The position numbers and the translations under genes are program-made. 64,000 nucleotides of DNA from Theristus sp. LFF4_11 (Eukaryota; Nematoda; Chromadorea; Monhysterida; Xyalidae), in the NCBI GenBank assembly GCA_030248135.1, contig JASANC010005251.1, positions 1-64,000 of the forward strand, written 5' to 3'. The notes under the pieces were generated by a model, which worked only from the letters and a program-made list of their open reading frames with translations, was not told the origin of the DNA and did no database searches. Positions 1-11,110 of the stretch are shown here, in pieces; the first letter of the stretch is position 1, and each line of letters begins with the position of its first letter.

Positions 1-173
1 ATGACGTAGCAAGGTGTTGTTGCCCTGATTTGTTCAGTTTTGAGTTGTCAAAAAGATAGTGTTCAAATCAAAACCAGGACTTTTTTAAACTCAAAATCAA
101 AACCAATTCAAGTCCCGTTTTACCGTTTTCTTCCAACAAAGAAGATCCTACTTTAAGTTTTTTTTCAAACCAG

Positions 174-3100
174 ATTCTCGGCTGCCTCTGTTGTTCCCGC
201 GAGGGTCTGACCTCCAACGAAGTTCAAACGCTCGTTCGCAACGATAAAAACGGTGATTTTTGTGAGCAACTGACCGATGAGCTTTGGGAAACACTGCTGA
301 ACTATTGTGGCGGGATCGTCTCAAAAGTGGGCCCTTTCTATCGAATCTCGACTGAATATGTGAGATTTCTTTGGTAAACGCTTTATTATCGTTGCTTCTT
401 TTGAAGCTCGGCTGAACAGTTTCTGTTGGATTTTTCGCTGAGTCTGTGGAAACCAGCACCTCGCAAAACAAACACATTTTGTTTTTCTGATATTCGAACT
501 TTCTTAAAACCATTTTGCAGTGGCGTTCAATTGCCGGTACATTGCTTGAGCCAAGTTTACTGCAGCGAGACATGCTTCGATTCTGGCTGGAGAGTCCGTG
601 AGTTGGTAGTGATTTTGCACCTAAATCAAATGCCTGAAAATGTGATGCAATTGACATTGGTATTTTCTCAGTTTCACTAACGTCATTCCAGCACGCTGAA
701 GTTACAAAAATAACTTATCAATTTCAGCAGTTTATTTCAAGTATCACTATTCCAGTTGGTCGTGGCGAAAAGTCGACGAACTAACGCATTTATCAACGGG
801 TACAAAGGAACTGCTGAATGTGAACGTTCTCTTCAGTCTCATTGGTCGTGGTCACTGTTGCCAGTTGCTTCGAATTTTCAATCAATCAGCAACGATCGGC
901 AATAATAAAATAGCAAATCCAGCAGCTGACCAACCAACGGAAAATAACAGCATGAGCACAATGGACACTGCCGCAAGCCGTTGCTTGAACACGTTTCTGC
1001 AGCAAATTCACAGCGACAGTCGGTCAAAGTGTTCTTTTTCTTTTCCAGATACATAAACACTCACCAACTTGATTTGATTAGCCTAGGTGCGAGCCAATCA
1101 ATCATAGAAATTGCTTGTAAACCTGCGTTTCCAGGAACGTCAGCAACATTCCGAGGTGGTCTTGCTTATTTGGCGCTCAGTTTGTTCGCCACAGATGCCG
1201 CTGAGGACGCGGTTGTGAACTCGGTAAGTGGTCCCCACGCGTACAACTCAACTAAACCATCGGAGTTTGCTACCTTCAGATTTATTCCGGCGTTACAGTT
1301 TACAAAAAGCCATCCAGCTGTACTTGCAGCTGTTGCACATTTTGCAGCGCCTCAGTCTTCTGTCGTCGTGCAAAGAGTGTTGGCAGAGCGTGCTGGGCGC
1401 AAACCATGAATGCACCGCAGTGGCGTATCTGATGTTGGCCGACACGAGCGCAAACGCAAATGCGGCGCGTCAGCTGCTGTACAGAGCCGTGAAGCGACTC
1501 ACACAAACTGTCGGTTAGTGATGCGTCGAAAATCATATTCACTGAGACAATAGAGCTGCTAATTCGGCTACTAATTTGGCTAATAAAATCTCGTTCACAG
1601 TTACGATAATGTACGTATCGCGCGGCGTATTGAGCGCCAGTAGACATGTTAGTAGCTGTCGTTAAATACACGGTGCATGTTTGAGTTTTGAACAAATGTC
1701 TTGTTTTATTCCACAGGCTACACACACCCTGTGATCGGCGTTGCGTTGGCGTGTTTTGGCAACGTTTATGCAAAAATTCGATTGTACATATTTCGAGTTC
1801 ATTTGTTTTTTGATGACCGCTTTCATGAACGCTTTTTTGTGTTTAATAGCTATGCGTCACAAACTACTATTTCATGAGCGCACTTTTGTGCTAGGAAACC
1901 GAGCAAGGACGCTCTCTACCAACGTGTGGTGCATCACCGTCAGCAACATCAGCAACACTCGCTGCTCAAGTTTGCCACCGCCACCGAAAACACGAATCAA
2001 AACGATGAAACACAGCCACACAAGCAACAATCACGAAACGAACAACACGACCACACGATGACCTCCGTGCGAACATTGCAACAATTGGCACTCATAAAGT
2101 TCCATCAACAAAGCTATGCCGACGCGCTGCATCTGCTGCAGGAGGCGATACGCTTGCTTGACCAGGTACACATGCTGGTGGTCGGTTTTGCGACGAAATG
2201 GAATATTACTGGATATTACTGTCGTTGGGAACACGACACGCAGATTTACTGGCACATTTTCTGGCATACTCTGAACATGCTGGTGATTTTTTTTTTGATT
2301 TCCTCCCAACAATTTTCAGTCCGAAACCAACACCGACAGCAGTTCAAACGGCAGCAGCACGGTCAGCCGTAAACGATGCCATTTATTGCGCCAGTGCGCG
2401 TGTGTGGCAAGCAAACTGGCACGCTGGAATATCAGCGATCAGTGTTATCGGTATGGTTCTAGAAAATATTATTGCTTTTTTGCTTGAGATGAAACTTGAC
2501 TATCTTTTATTTTGGTCCCGCAACTCAATGCGCTTATAGATAGGTAAACAGTTTCTTGTATGACGCGGGAAATCGAAATTGGTAAAGTGATCCGAGTCCC
2601 CTACGTAGGGCCGAGTCATCTAAGTGACTTTCAAATGTCACATAAAGATTGAACCAGTTTTCTTTCCACGTCTGCACACGCATTCAGTCGCAAAACTTTA
2701 AAATTGCAGACGCCTGTTGTCGATCAGCGAGCCCCTGGGCAGCGAAGGCTCGTTGGTGACAGCGCATGACGTTCGTTCGTTGGTGCTGGCGCTGCAGAAG
2801 CAGACGCACTTGGCGAATCGGCTGGCACAAATGCAACCGCTGCTCGCGCAACTCTGTCGCCACTACGAACAGAGAATGGTAGAGTGGTCAAATGTAGACA
2901 ATGAAAATGTAGACTCTACTCATCAGCGAACATGCCCATGTCGATCTCTGGTGTACGCTGGACCATTCTCGCGTGGGCTCACGGAAATGAAAGTGGCAAC
3001 ACCACACTACGCGTTTTGGGACACTTTTATTTCCGGGACACGAACACTGCGCAGGACACTCAGACGGACACGACACCGGACATTTTTAGCGTGTCCCCCC

Positions 3101-3669
3101 TTGCAGGATCAACACGAGCACGCGGTTTGCCTGGCTCAGCTGGCATCCGTCCATTGTCAGCAGGGCCGACACGACAAGGCAGAGCCGCTGCTGATGAAAG
3201 CGGCACGGTTGTGTCACGACAGTCCCCAGTTGGCACGGGTGATCAATCGGCTGCACGCAAAGTTGGCGGCAGACACGGTACGGTCAGGCCGCAAACGTTG
3301 GCGGCAAACAGCATGGAGTTTTATTCTGTCCGCAAAGACAAGTAAGCACAACTGCATCCAGCGGAGTGGTGAATGGACGAACAACCTGCGGACTTGCAGT
3401 TTTGGCATTTGACTGTGCCGCGTGAGAAGATTTTTTTAAATTCCAGCACAGCACAGTTCGAAATAAAATTTCAAATTCTGATTGGCTGCTCTGCGGTGCA
3501 AAAATAGTCTGGTGGGGAGAACTGGTTGAAGACCCACATTGACAGGCAAATTTTCATAGCAGCGTGACAAACAATATCAATGCAAGCATAAAACATTCGT
3601 TGACTTCAGGGCAATTACGAGATGGCTGTGCAGCTGTACGCTCAATGTTCCGCACACGCGCACGAATGA
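174..3669 (+). CDS. TPR-repeat protein, possibly nephrocystin-3-like, 5' partial
   Basis: Spliced gene whose 5' end lies outside the window. The exon at 174-373 follows an acceptor CAG and contains ILGCLCCSREGLTSNEVQ, the type of segment found after the NACHT/NTPase module and before the TPRs in nephrocystin-3-like STAND proteins. Later exons, each next to a usable splice site, encode helical TPR-type sequence: about 1281-1515 (GANHECTAVAYLMLADTS), 1718-1780 (YTHPVIGVALACFGNVYAK), 1896-2165 (LQQLALIKFHQQSYADALHL, after a Gln/His-rich stretch), 2323-2450, 2710-2878, 3107-3267 (AVCLAQLASVHCQQGRHDKA) and 3610-3669 (GNYEMAVQLYAQCSAHAHE, then stop). The last two exons join in phase 0. Frames of the exons at 521-600, 729-820 and 1134-1220 are ambiguous. 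TPR proteins of this kind are scaffolds; a ciliary role would follow only if the nephrocystin-3 assignment holds. The TPR call is fairly firm, the family call weak. Confidence 0.5.
1823..1888. mobile_element. Fragment of small foldback element (family F1)
   Basis: This intron stretch of the TPR gene holds ATAGCTATGCGTCAC followed by TTTCATGAGCGCAC. It matches the right arm of the foldback element at 12138-12226. The left side has a weaker inverted counterpart (TTTCATGAACGC). It lies directly before the acceptor of the next exon, so it may supply part of that intron. Decayed copy. Confidence 0.4.
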
Positions 3670-3869
3670 CTGACGGGAATTGTCATTCTGAACACGCAAA
3701 AGCCCGAGAGTGAGAGACAAGAAATACATTTACATGATCGAAACCCGTGCAAACAAGTGGAAGTGATTCCAAAACTCTCAATACCCAGATGATCACGAGT
3801 TCCGTATCCAGTTGACCATGATCCATATCGATGTGATCTGAACAGTTGAATATTTTTCATACATGAAAC

Positions 3870-6101
3870 AAAAGCAAACCGAGTTTTTTTTGGTAGACTA
3901 GACTGTACGTACGCCAGTGTCTGTTCTGAAATACGCAATGCTGCTGGAACTTTCGAATGGTTTTACAATCCAGCGTGCATACAACACCACAAAATGAGAC
4001 AGTTGCAGTGCAAGTCAAGAGCACCCTCGTGGCTTGGGTGGCAGCGCATTAGACTCTGATCCGTGCGCTCGGGGGATCGAGCCCCGCCGAAAGGTGCGTT
4101 GACATAATGACAGTAAAATTGGTGCGTTTTTCGGCGTTCCGAACGCTTTGCTGGGTTATGCCTGACTAAACAAGATGCGCGTTCATGAAGGACGTTGCAC
4201 CTGCATGAATGCCACTGCGATGCCAACGAGCGCAGGCCAAGCGAGCCTCTGCCGCAGCACACCATGCAGCAGCGTCCAACACTGCGGCTGCCACTCGTGG
4301 TCGTGCTCGCAGCTGTGTCGGCCGACACCACACGCGTATGGCACACTGCTGTTGGTGAAGCTGAAGTTGGCCATATAAGAACACTGAAAGACATGAAAAC
4401 CAACAATGCTAAAGTAACTAAAACCAACAAAGCACCAAAAACCGACACTGAAGCCAACACCAACCGAGAGCAGCAGTTCAGTTGCTCTTCAAATCGTTGA
4501 AATGATTCGTCTGACTGTGTCAGCAAACAGCGCTCCAATGAGTGGTCCCTGTAATCAGTTTTATCCTTGTGTTATACCAGTTTTATTAAAAGTACAATAG
4601 ATCCGTGGAGATCGATGCGTTTTCAAAAAGATAATTAGAGGTCACAAAGAGCGCAGTCTCCTCTCCAACAAAAATCACAAAAAAAACAGACTTCCGCCAG
4701 TGCAGTAAAAAGTCCAAAAAAAGCGAATGTTCTCTCTCAGTAACACAGTAACAAAATTTATTTCCGTTTCCGTTTCCGTTTCTGTTTCCGTTTTCTTTAC
4801 TATTTCCGTTTCCGTTTTCGAAATTTTTATCGTAAATCTAAAAAGAGTACGAAAAGAGTACAAAAATCGTAAATCTTTTGACCATTTCTCGGCACTCATT
4901 TTAGACTTTTGATAAAAAATTTCGGAAACGAAAATGGAAATGAAAATGGAAACGGCAAAGGACACAAAAAAATCGTAAATTTTTAGCTTACCGCTAAACA
5001 TCTGGCTTACCTGGTTCGGTACAGCGCATGCATGACGGTGATCAAGAGAAAAATCGTGACTGTTGACAGACAGAGAAACAGCAAAGCTGAAACAGTCTTG
5101 CACAAAACTTTTGCAACTTCTCTCAATCATGATTTCTTTATTAATCAAGTGGAACTGATCTACCTGAACGAGAACCGTCTGAACACATCATGAAGTTGGC
5201 GTTAATTCTTTTTTTGAGAACAAACATTTTAAGAAAATCGCAACACACCTGCATAACCGAGGCAGCTCAATTTTCGGTCTGTTGCTTCATTCGTTGGTGT
5301 TGTTGCGTTTGCGGCGGTTGGCATTCGTTCGAGGGCAACAGAGTTTGCGGTGCCAACAGCAACGGGCATCAGTTTTTCGTTCTTTTCCATTCGACGACGT
5401 TCATCGAAATGCAACAGCAGAAAACTCGACAGGCCAACAGAGATGGTCGTTGTGGTGATTATTAGCAGGCTGTAGAACACGCTGGCATGAACGTTGCACG
5501 TATCCTTCGTCTTCAATGTTTCATCTAGAATACTAGAATACGTAGTGGTACCACTTGTACTATCTGTTTGCTATGTATTTTTAAGCTATTCTTTTTTCAA
5601 ACGTGTCCCACTGAAATGACGTCATGTGCCGCAAAACATGCGCTTGCCGTTCACAGCAAACCAGACTTTCCGTTTAGCCGATTTCTTCCCGTAAACAAAT
5701 AGTGAATGTTGAATCAGTCACACCAAACTGTCATTTTAGTGCCTGTACTTTACAAACGGGCGTTTTTAAAGCAAATGACGTCATTTTAGTCCGGACACGT
5801 TTTAATAAATCCACAACACCGCCATTCAAATCACCAATCTGTGCGACCAACTTGCAAGCCAGCCACTGAGTTTCGCCAATGTCTGCCGCTGAGTTTCCAT
5901 TTCACTGACAGTTTCGTACGTCAGCTCGAGCGCAGCGATGCTGCAGAGAGCAGTGCAGACGAGCAGCCACGCGAAACGGTGGCTTTTATCGGCGGCGTTG
6001 TGGGTGAGCGCGTTGCGATTGCTGTCATCATGTGTGACATTGTTCTCAATGCTAATAATCATTATTGATCGACGATATTCGTAAGCGAAATCTGATTTCA
6101 A
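3870..6101 (-). CDS. Probable tetraspanin-like four-TM protein, exons
   Basis: Minus-strand exons convergent with the TPR gene. About 5832-6070 holds a TM segment (FAWLLVCTALCSIAALEL). About 5420-5495 holds a second (IISVGL-type, ending SSFLLLHFDE). 5012-5056, between a tgtcaacag acceptor and a gtaagc donor, encodes TIFLLITVMHALYRT. About 4445-4550 encodes FQRFEEQLNCCSR. About 4193-4374, with acceptor TTTCAG and donor CAG|gtgcaa, encodes VPYACGV, QPQCW and a last hydrophobic segment (LAWPALVGIAVAFMQ). Three TMs, a Cys-Cys pair in a large loop, VPxxC, a later Cys and a fourth TM is the tetraspanin order. The usual CCG is CCS here. Phases fit between 5012-5056, 4445-4550 and 4193-4374. The first two joins and the C-terminal exon are uncertain. 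Tetraspanins organise membrane microdomains. A 205-bp MITE and a SINE sit in or beside this locus. Confidence 0.4.
4022..4180 (+). mobile_element. tRNA-derived SINE, copy 1
   Basis: Begins CACCCTCGTGGC, has an A-box-like GTGGCAGCGCATTAGAC and a B-box-like GGGGATCGAGCCCC, then a non-tRNA body ending near CTGGGTTATGCCTGACTAAA. It aligns with the fuller copy at 24770-24969. The AAC tail is missing or eroded. The paired arms resemble a tRNA, but the body extends well beyond 75 bases, so I call a SINE and not a tRNA gene. Confidence 0.65.
4759..4960. repeat. TTTCCG/CGGAAA foldback repeat
   Basis: Four to five TTTCCG hexamers at 4759-4830 are mirrored about 100 bases later by CGGAAACG and GGAAACGG runs at 4920-4960. 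The whole can fold back on itself. It lies in an intron of the probable tetraspanin gene. Confidence 0.5.
5599..5803 (+). mobile_element. 205-bp MITE (family M1), copy a
   Basis: Starts AAACGTGTCCCACTG and ends CCGGACACGTTT, with an inner TGACGTCA palindrome in each arm (terminal inverted repeats about 28 bp). The same 205-bp unit occurs in inverse orientation at 27987-28191. No coding capacity is seen. It lies between two exons of the probable tetraspanin gene. Confidence 0.7.
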
Positions 6102-6110
6102 GTGATCTAG

Positions 6111-6270
6111 GTTGTGTTGTTGTTGTTCTTGTTCTTGTTGTTGTTGGGATTTTAGGCGATGTTTTTAGCCAGGGCTAACCCAGAAAAGCGTACAGAATAC
6201 CGTCGAGTAGGGCGTTCCGAATGCGCATTGACAAGAGTCTAACGCGCTACCTACCACTAGGCCACGAGGT
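6111..6270 (-). mobile_element. tRNA-derived SINE, copy 2 (internally deleted)
   Basis: On the minus strand it reads CCTCGTGGCCTAGTGGTAGG, CGCGTTAGACTC, then jumps to the body (CTGGGTTAGCCCTGGC, AAAACATCGCCTAAAATC) and ends in an AAC/AAG-rich tail. Compared with 24770-24969 the B-box segment is deleted. It shares the head, body and tail that define the family. Confidence 0.65.
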
Positions 6271-6833
6271 TTTGTTCGGCTCGAAATTATTTCATTCAAA
6301 TTGCAGCGCTATATAAACACAAAGTCATTGTTAAGGGGCTTTAGCGTATTTTTGTTTTTTTTTTGCTGAACATTTTTTGAAAGAATAACATGACTGACTG
6401 TATGTAATTTCGACCATCTGTCTAACATCTGCTTGCTTTCCTGGTGTTTGCACAGCTAGCTAAAATTGTTTTCTGCTTGCTTTTTTTGAAATACAGACTC
6501 TCTGTTTCAGTCGTGCGTATTTTTCTTGCTAATTCCCGACTTTGAATCACGACATTTATTAAACCAATTGAATCTGATAAAATCATGTGAAAGTGAAACT
6601 ACCTATTTATACGCTAAAAATAATTTACTCAACAATTTTTTTCAACATTTTGTGCTTGAATTGTTCGATTGTTCCCAATCGAAAAAATCTCCAGTCATGA
6701 AAATTTTCAGCCAAAAAATGAAAACAATTGGAATGTGAGGATAAGGTGGAACTTACACGGGGTTGAAATGTTCAACAAAGACTTGATGACAAACAAAGCA
6801 ATCGCCAGAGAACAGAAATAAACAAAAACGCGC

Positions 6834-9800
6834 TCAAAAAGTTTTCATGACACTCCACGGGTGTGGATGCTGGTGTAAGTGATCAACGCTGCTGGCCGGA
6901 ATGAAGCCGACCATCTTGAAGGCGCTGTTGCGGATTTTGCTGTTGAACACGAGATAGATGATCGGGTTGATGATGCTGTTGAACAGCGCCGTGTACGTGA
7001 CGCCGATCGCTGCGAGTTCGTTGCCCGGGAACCAGTTGGCTGCAACAAGTGAGCTCTGCAGAATTGAGCATCTGTGGGAAACGAACAGCTACATGTAGCG
7101 TTTTTTGATACGCAAAATACTGCATGTAGTCAGTGCTACATTTTGATACTAGTAGTAGTATGTAGTATCTGTACAAAATCGGGTTAATGAAAAAAGCTCA
7201 CCACTGAACCAGAACGTGAACACCTCAAACGCAAACACGACCCCGATGGCGAATCCCTGCAGCAGCATGCGTATCTCCAGCCCAGAATTCGTGTTGCCCA
7301 CCGACGGTTCGATTTGCTTCTTCAGCAGACGAATATGGATGAAAATGATCGTGTATGAGAGAAGGATGAAGCCTGCGGTGCCCGTGGTCGACAGCATGAG
7401 CCACTGGAAAATGAACTGGAATAGGTGCACATCAGTTTAGTATGACGTCAGTGCATGGCTTGGGAATTCAAACTACCGTCAAACGATGATGTTTGTTTGC
7501 CGCCAGTTTTCAGTGCGCTCACCTTCATCACCACTGGCTGCGCATTCTGTCTGAAACGATCGAACGCCGTTGTCTCGGCCTCAGTTTGGTTCTGCGCGAT
7601 GATTGGCTGGCAGTTGTACCGAAAAAACGGGTCTTTATTGCCGAGCTTCTTGCCGCAGTTGATGAATACGGTGGTGAGAAAGACGATCAGTGGATAGAGG
7701 CACACGCAGACGACCACAATCGACAAGCGACGCACGAACACGTCTGGGAAAGGGGGTGAAGTAGAATGCTGTGCAGCAGATTTTGTGTTGTCAAATGAAA
7801 TGCACATGTAACTGGCGCAGTTTTGCTGTGTTTTGAAACAGTGTTCGACAAGATTTACGTCAGTCTTTTTGTGACCGGACGTTTTCTTGTTTTGTTTTTA
7901 GTTCAATGAACTGAAAACACTTTGCTGCACTAATTCTTTACAAAAGTATATTCTCAAAAAGGGCCGTGGTGAGCCAACGTTCGTTGACCGATGGCACCAG
8001 GAACACGCAGAGGCGATTGAGTGTGATCGCGACGACGCACGCGAGTATGCCGAAGAAGAAAACCGTGCTCAGGTTGGACAGTGCGAACTCCGGTAGGCGA
8101 CCGTAGAATTGGCGACCGACCAGATGGATGGAGACGGACACATAGCAGTAGAGCGAAATGAACAGAATGTCAAAGACGGCCAGACAATAGAGCAGACGGT
8201 AGAACGGGTAGTCGCGGAATTCGGCGCGGTTACGGTAGAAGATGACTACGATCCACGTGTACACAATGAGACCGCAGACGGAGATGGTGAAGTAGGTGCT
8301 CGCGATCACCACGTTTGCCGTCTGGCGCGCCTCCGCGTAACTGCAAATTCACGGTTTTTATTCAGTCTCGATCGATTGGTAAAAAACAGATTTTTAATCG
8401 TTTTTTTTGGCGTTTACAAGAACGAAATTAACATTGCAATTAACGCGGAACTTGTAGCAAAAAGCCTGAGATGCGCTACAATTTCACGATGCTATGGTTT
8501 ACATAAAATTAGATATCTGGATTATATCTACAGGGTGTCCCAAAAAAAACATAACAAAAGTAAACGGCTCGTGCGGCCGACTGGTTGCACTTGAAGCCGT
8601 GAAATTTGAAACACTTTTAGAACTAGGAACACATTTTGTGTGTTCAAATTTTATTTCGAAATTCCACTTTATCAATAATATTTCAGCAGAAATACATAAA
8701 AACTCAAAAATCACCTAAATTCAATTTTTTTTGACTCAAGATAAACATCATTGTCGTCATCGGGAATCTCATCTGACAGTGGCACAAGCTCATCGTCAGC
8801 TTCAACATCACTGATGTCATCATGTTCATGCTCACGGTCGTTCAGTTTCATGTTTCTCGGCTGCTCAATGTGTTTTCCATTGTTCTCAATGAACGCCGAC
8901 ATTCAATGTTTAAAACTGATGATCACTTTCTGGTGCAGCGCCCGATCATCGATGATTTTTTTGCACACCGCTGCAGTGGTGGGCGCCGAAAATGTCCCAC
9001 ATTATCCGTCAGATGCCCCGAAACGCAGAAGTCAAAGGCTTCATGTCCGGACTCCTCTCGGGCCATTCAATTCTGCCCATGCGGCCGATCCAGCGATCAC
9101 TGAACGACGCCGGTAGCCACTCGCGCACTTGTTTCAATTTTCCTCTTGACTTATGGGTTTGGGGCACCTGAAGGAAATTGTGTACCGTTCAGCGCCCAAC
9201 ATTTTCGACAATTTGAAAACCAAAATTCGCAGTGGTGTGCAAAAAATCAACGATGATCGGGCGCTGCACCAGAATTGATCATCAATTTCGAACACCGAAT
9301 GTCGGCAATCATTGAGAACAATGAAAAAGACATTGGGCTGCTGAAAAAAGTGAAACTAAAGGGTCGAGAGGGAAAATCTGATGAGATCAGTGAAGGCGAA
9401 GCTGAAGATGAACTTGCGCCACTGTCATATGTGAATCTTGATGACGACAACGATGATTATCCTGAGTCAAAATGCTGAAGTTAGGTGATTTTTGAGTTTT
9501 TACGCATTTCTGCTGAAATATTAGTGAAAAAGTGGAATTTTGGGATAAAATTTGGACACACAAAATGTGTTCCTTATTTCTAAAAGTGTTCAAATTTCAC
9601 GGCTTCACGTGCAACCAGTCCGCTGCACGAGCCATTTACTTTTGTTATGTTTTTTTGGGACACCCTGTAGTTCTTCATTTATCTTCGGGTAGGTCTTTCT
9701 TTAGGTATCTTCATTTATTTCTCTATCTTTAACGTAGTATAAAAAAAAAAACGAAAGTGAAACGCACGTCTCTATTTTCTCATGTCCAGCCACCGAAGTG

Positions 9801-9850
9801 CCGGCTCCGAACAAGAAACAACCGGCAATAATCACATTTGTAAAACGCAT
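6834..9850 (-). CDS. Rhodopsin-like 7TM receptor, copy A
   Basis: Five exons at 9768-9850, 7979-8340, 7523-7743, 7202-7415 and 6834-7039 join with consistent phases to 1086 bases (361 residues plus stop). Exon 1 encodes a likely signal peptide (MRFTNVIIAGCFLFGAGTSV). Exon 2 holds TM1-TM3, with NRLC where family A receptors have DRY. Exon 3 holds TM4 and a long second extracellular loop with a Cys and an NQT sequon. Exon 4 holds TM5 and TM6. Exon 5 holds TM7 with NPIIYLVFN. Donors are GTGCGT, GTTGGC, GTGAGC and GTGAGC; the GTTGGC donor is weak but conserved as GTTGGT in copy B. The likely role is a G-protein-coupled chemosensory or peptide receptor at the cell surface; the ligand is unknown. 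Resemblance to nematode serpentine receptor classes (srx/srt-like) is an impression, not a search result. Intron 1 carries the mariner-type element. Confidence 0.85.
8531..9667. mobile_element. Decayed mariner/Tc1-type element with inverted internal duplication
   Basis: Bounded by CAGGGTGTCCCAAAA and its inverse TTTTTTGGGACACCCTG, flanked by TA on both sides (8529-8530, 9668-9669). Inverted arms of about 430 bp (8531-8970 and 9232-9667) both encode the same C-terminal peptide type (MSAFIENN left, MSAIIENN right). The centre near 9150-9270 still reads DLWVWG then HLKEIVYRSAP, typical of the C-terminal part of IS630/mariner transposases. No full-length transposase frame remains. The equivalent site in copy B (near 12890) has a single TA and no insertion. 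Confidence 0.8.
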
Positions 9851-10189
9851 GTTTTTTTCGTTTTGTTTATGTGATTTTTGAAAAATAGTCGTTTTGCTCT
9901 TATTTTCTTAACCGAGCCACAAACTTTAATCTGGCAAAATGTTTGTTGAAACTTGAGAAACAGTTGATGTGATTGTGTTATTGTGCGCCAGCAAACGCTT
10001 CTATTGACAGTACCGAAGACCTGGGAGATGTTGTTTGGCTTCCACGGAGCACGTTGCCGCGCGGTAACCGAAAAGGGCGGCTATTTGACATTTTTTGTAA
10101 TTAAAGAAAAAGTTATCGCCCACGTCCACACCTCAGCCAGTACGAAGGTTTATTAGAAATACAAACTACAACTGATCTGACTCCACTGT

Positions 10190-10639
10190 TACCGTATTAC
10201 CCCCAATAAACCCCCATGGGGGATTAATACGTCAGCGACTTTTAGGGGTAGGGGTTTATTGGGGGGGATTATTGGTGGGGGGGGGTTATTTACAAAAAAT
10301 TCTAGGGGTGGGGGTTTGTTGAAAAATGGCAAAAATACCTTGCATGGCAGGCAAGAAAGTCGCAGAAACTTCTACTTTTCACAGAGATTTCCTTTTGTAA
10401 CAGCCTTTTGTGATGAAGTTACCATTAACTCATCCCTTTGGGGCCTTTGGTAGCACAATTTCACCAATGTCACTGCATCCAGCCACTGAATTCGCTGGGT
10501 ATGTGTTTCAAACAGGTTTCCAATTAACCCCCATAGGAGATTATTTGTGGGGGGATTATTCGGAAACTGGTCGGGGGGTGGGGGTTTATTGGTGGGGGGG
10601 GATTAATGGTGGGGGAGGTTTAATGGGGGTAATACGGTA
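10190..10639. mobile_element. G-rich terminal-inverted-repeat element
   Basis: Starts TACCGTATTACCCCCAATAA and ends GGGGGTAATACGGTA, which are inverse of each other. Inside are many runs of five to nine G and repeats of GGGGGTTTATT. It lies between the two receptor copies. No coding capacity. The class is not assigned because target-site duplication is unclear. Confidence 0.6.
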
Positions 10640-11110
10640 TACAGAATAAATTATCCAATGGCTTCGGCCAACGGCCACGTAACGCCACGCCAACGTCCAA
10701 CCATCTCGTCTTTAATATTTTTTAATTAATTAATTGTATTTATTATTTTTCTAATAATGTAATTTTTTAATATTTTAAACGGGTATTGATCTATTTGACA
10801 CCAGTGTGTGTTTAACTGGTGTTTGCTTGCACAAGACATTTATTAAACCGTCTGAATCTGAAAAAAATCATGTGAAACTATTTATACACTGAAAAAAATT
10901 ACTCAACGGTTTTTCTAACGTACTGAACTTGAATTTCGATTAACCCGAAAAACGTCGAAAAAAAACTCAAAACATGAAAATTTTCAACCAAAAAAATAAA
11001 AACAATTGGTATGTGAGTATAAGGTGGCATGAGTTGAAATTTTCCAAAAAAACAAAGACTTGATGACAAACAAAGCAATCGCCAGAAAACAGAAATAAAC
11101 AAAAACACGC

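Larger units (their letters stand above)
6551..10055. repeat. Segmental duplication, copy A
   Basis: Aligns along its length with 10835-13256, in exons, introns and the 3' flank. It starts at GACATTTATTAAACC and ends near GTTTGGCTTC and ACGTTG. The extra length comes mainly from the mariner-type insertion at 8531-9667. Both copies keep an AATAAA on the minus strand about 270 bases past the receptor stop (6555-6560 here), so the duplicated block runs from polyadenylation region to upstream sequence. Confidence 0.9.

Noticed and set aside
4264..4500. Small secreted protein on the plus strand
   Set aside because: A hydrophobic start is present, but the minus strand over the same bases has splice sites and tetraspanin-like sequence that explain the open frame better.
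4727..5148. Protein with Thr-Glu or Ser-Val repeats
   Set aside because: Produced by the TTTCCG hexamer repeat read in frame on either strand.
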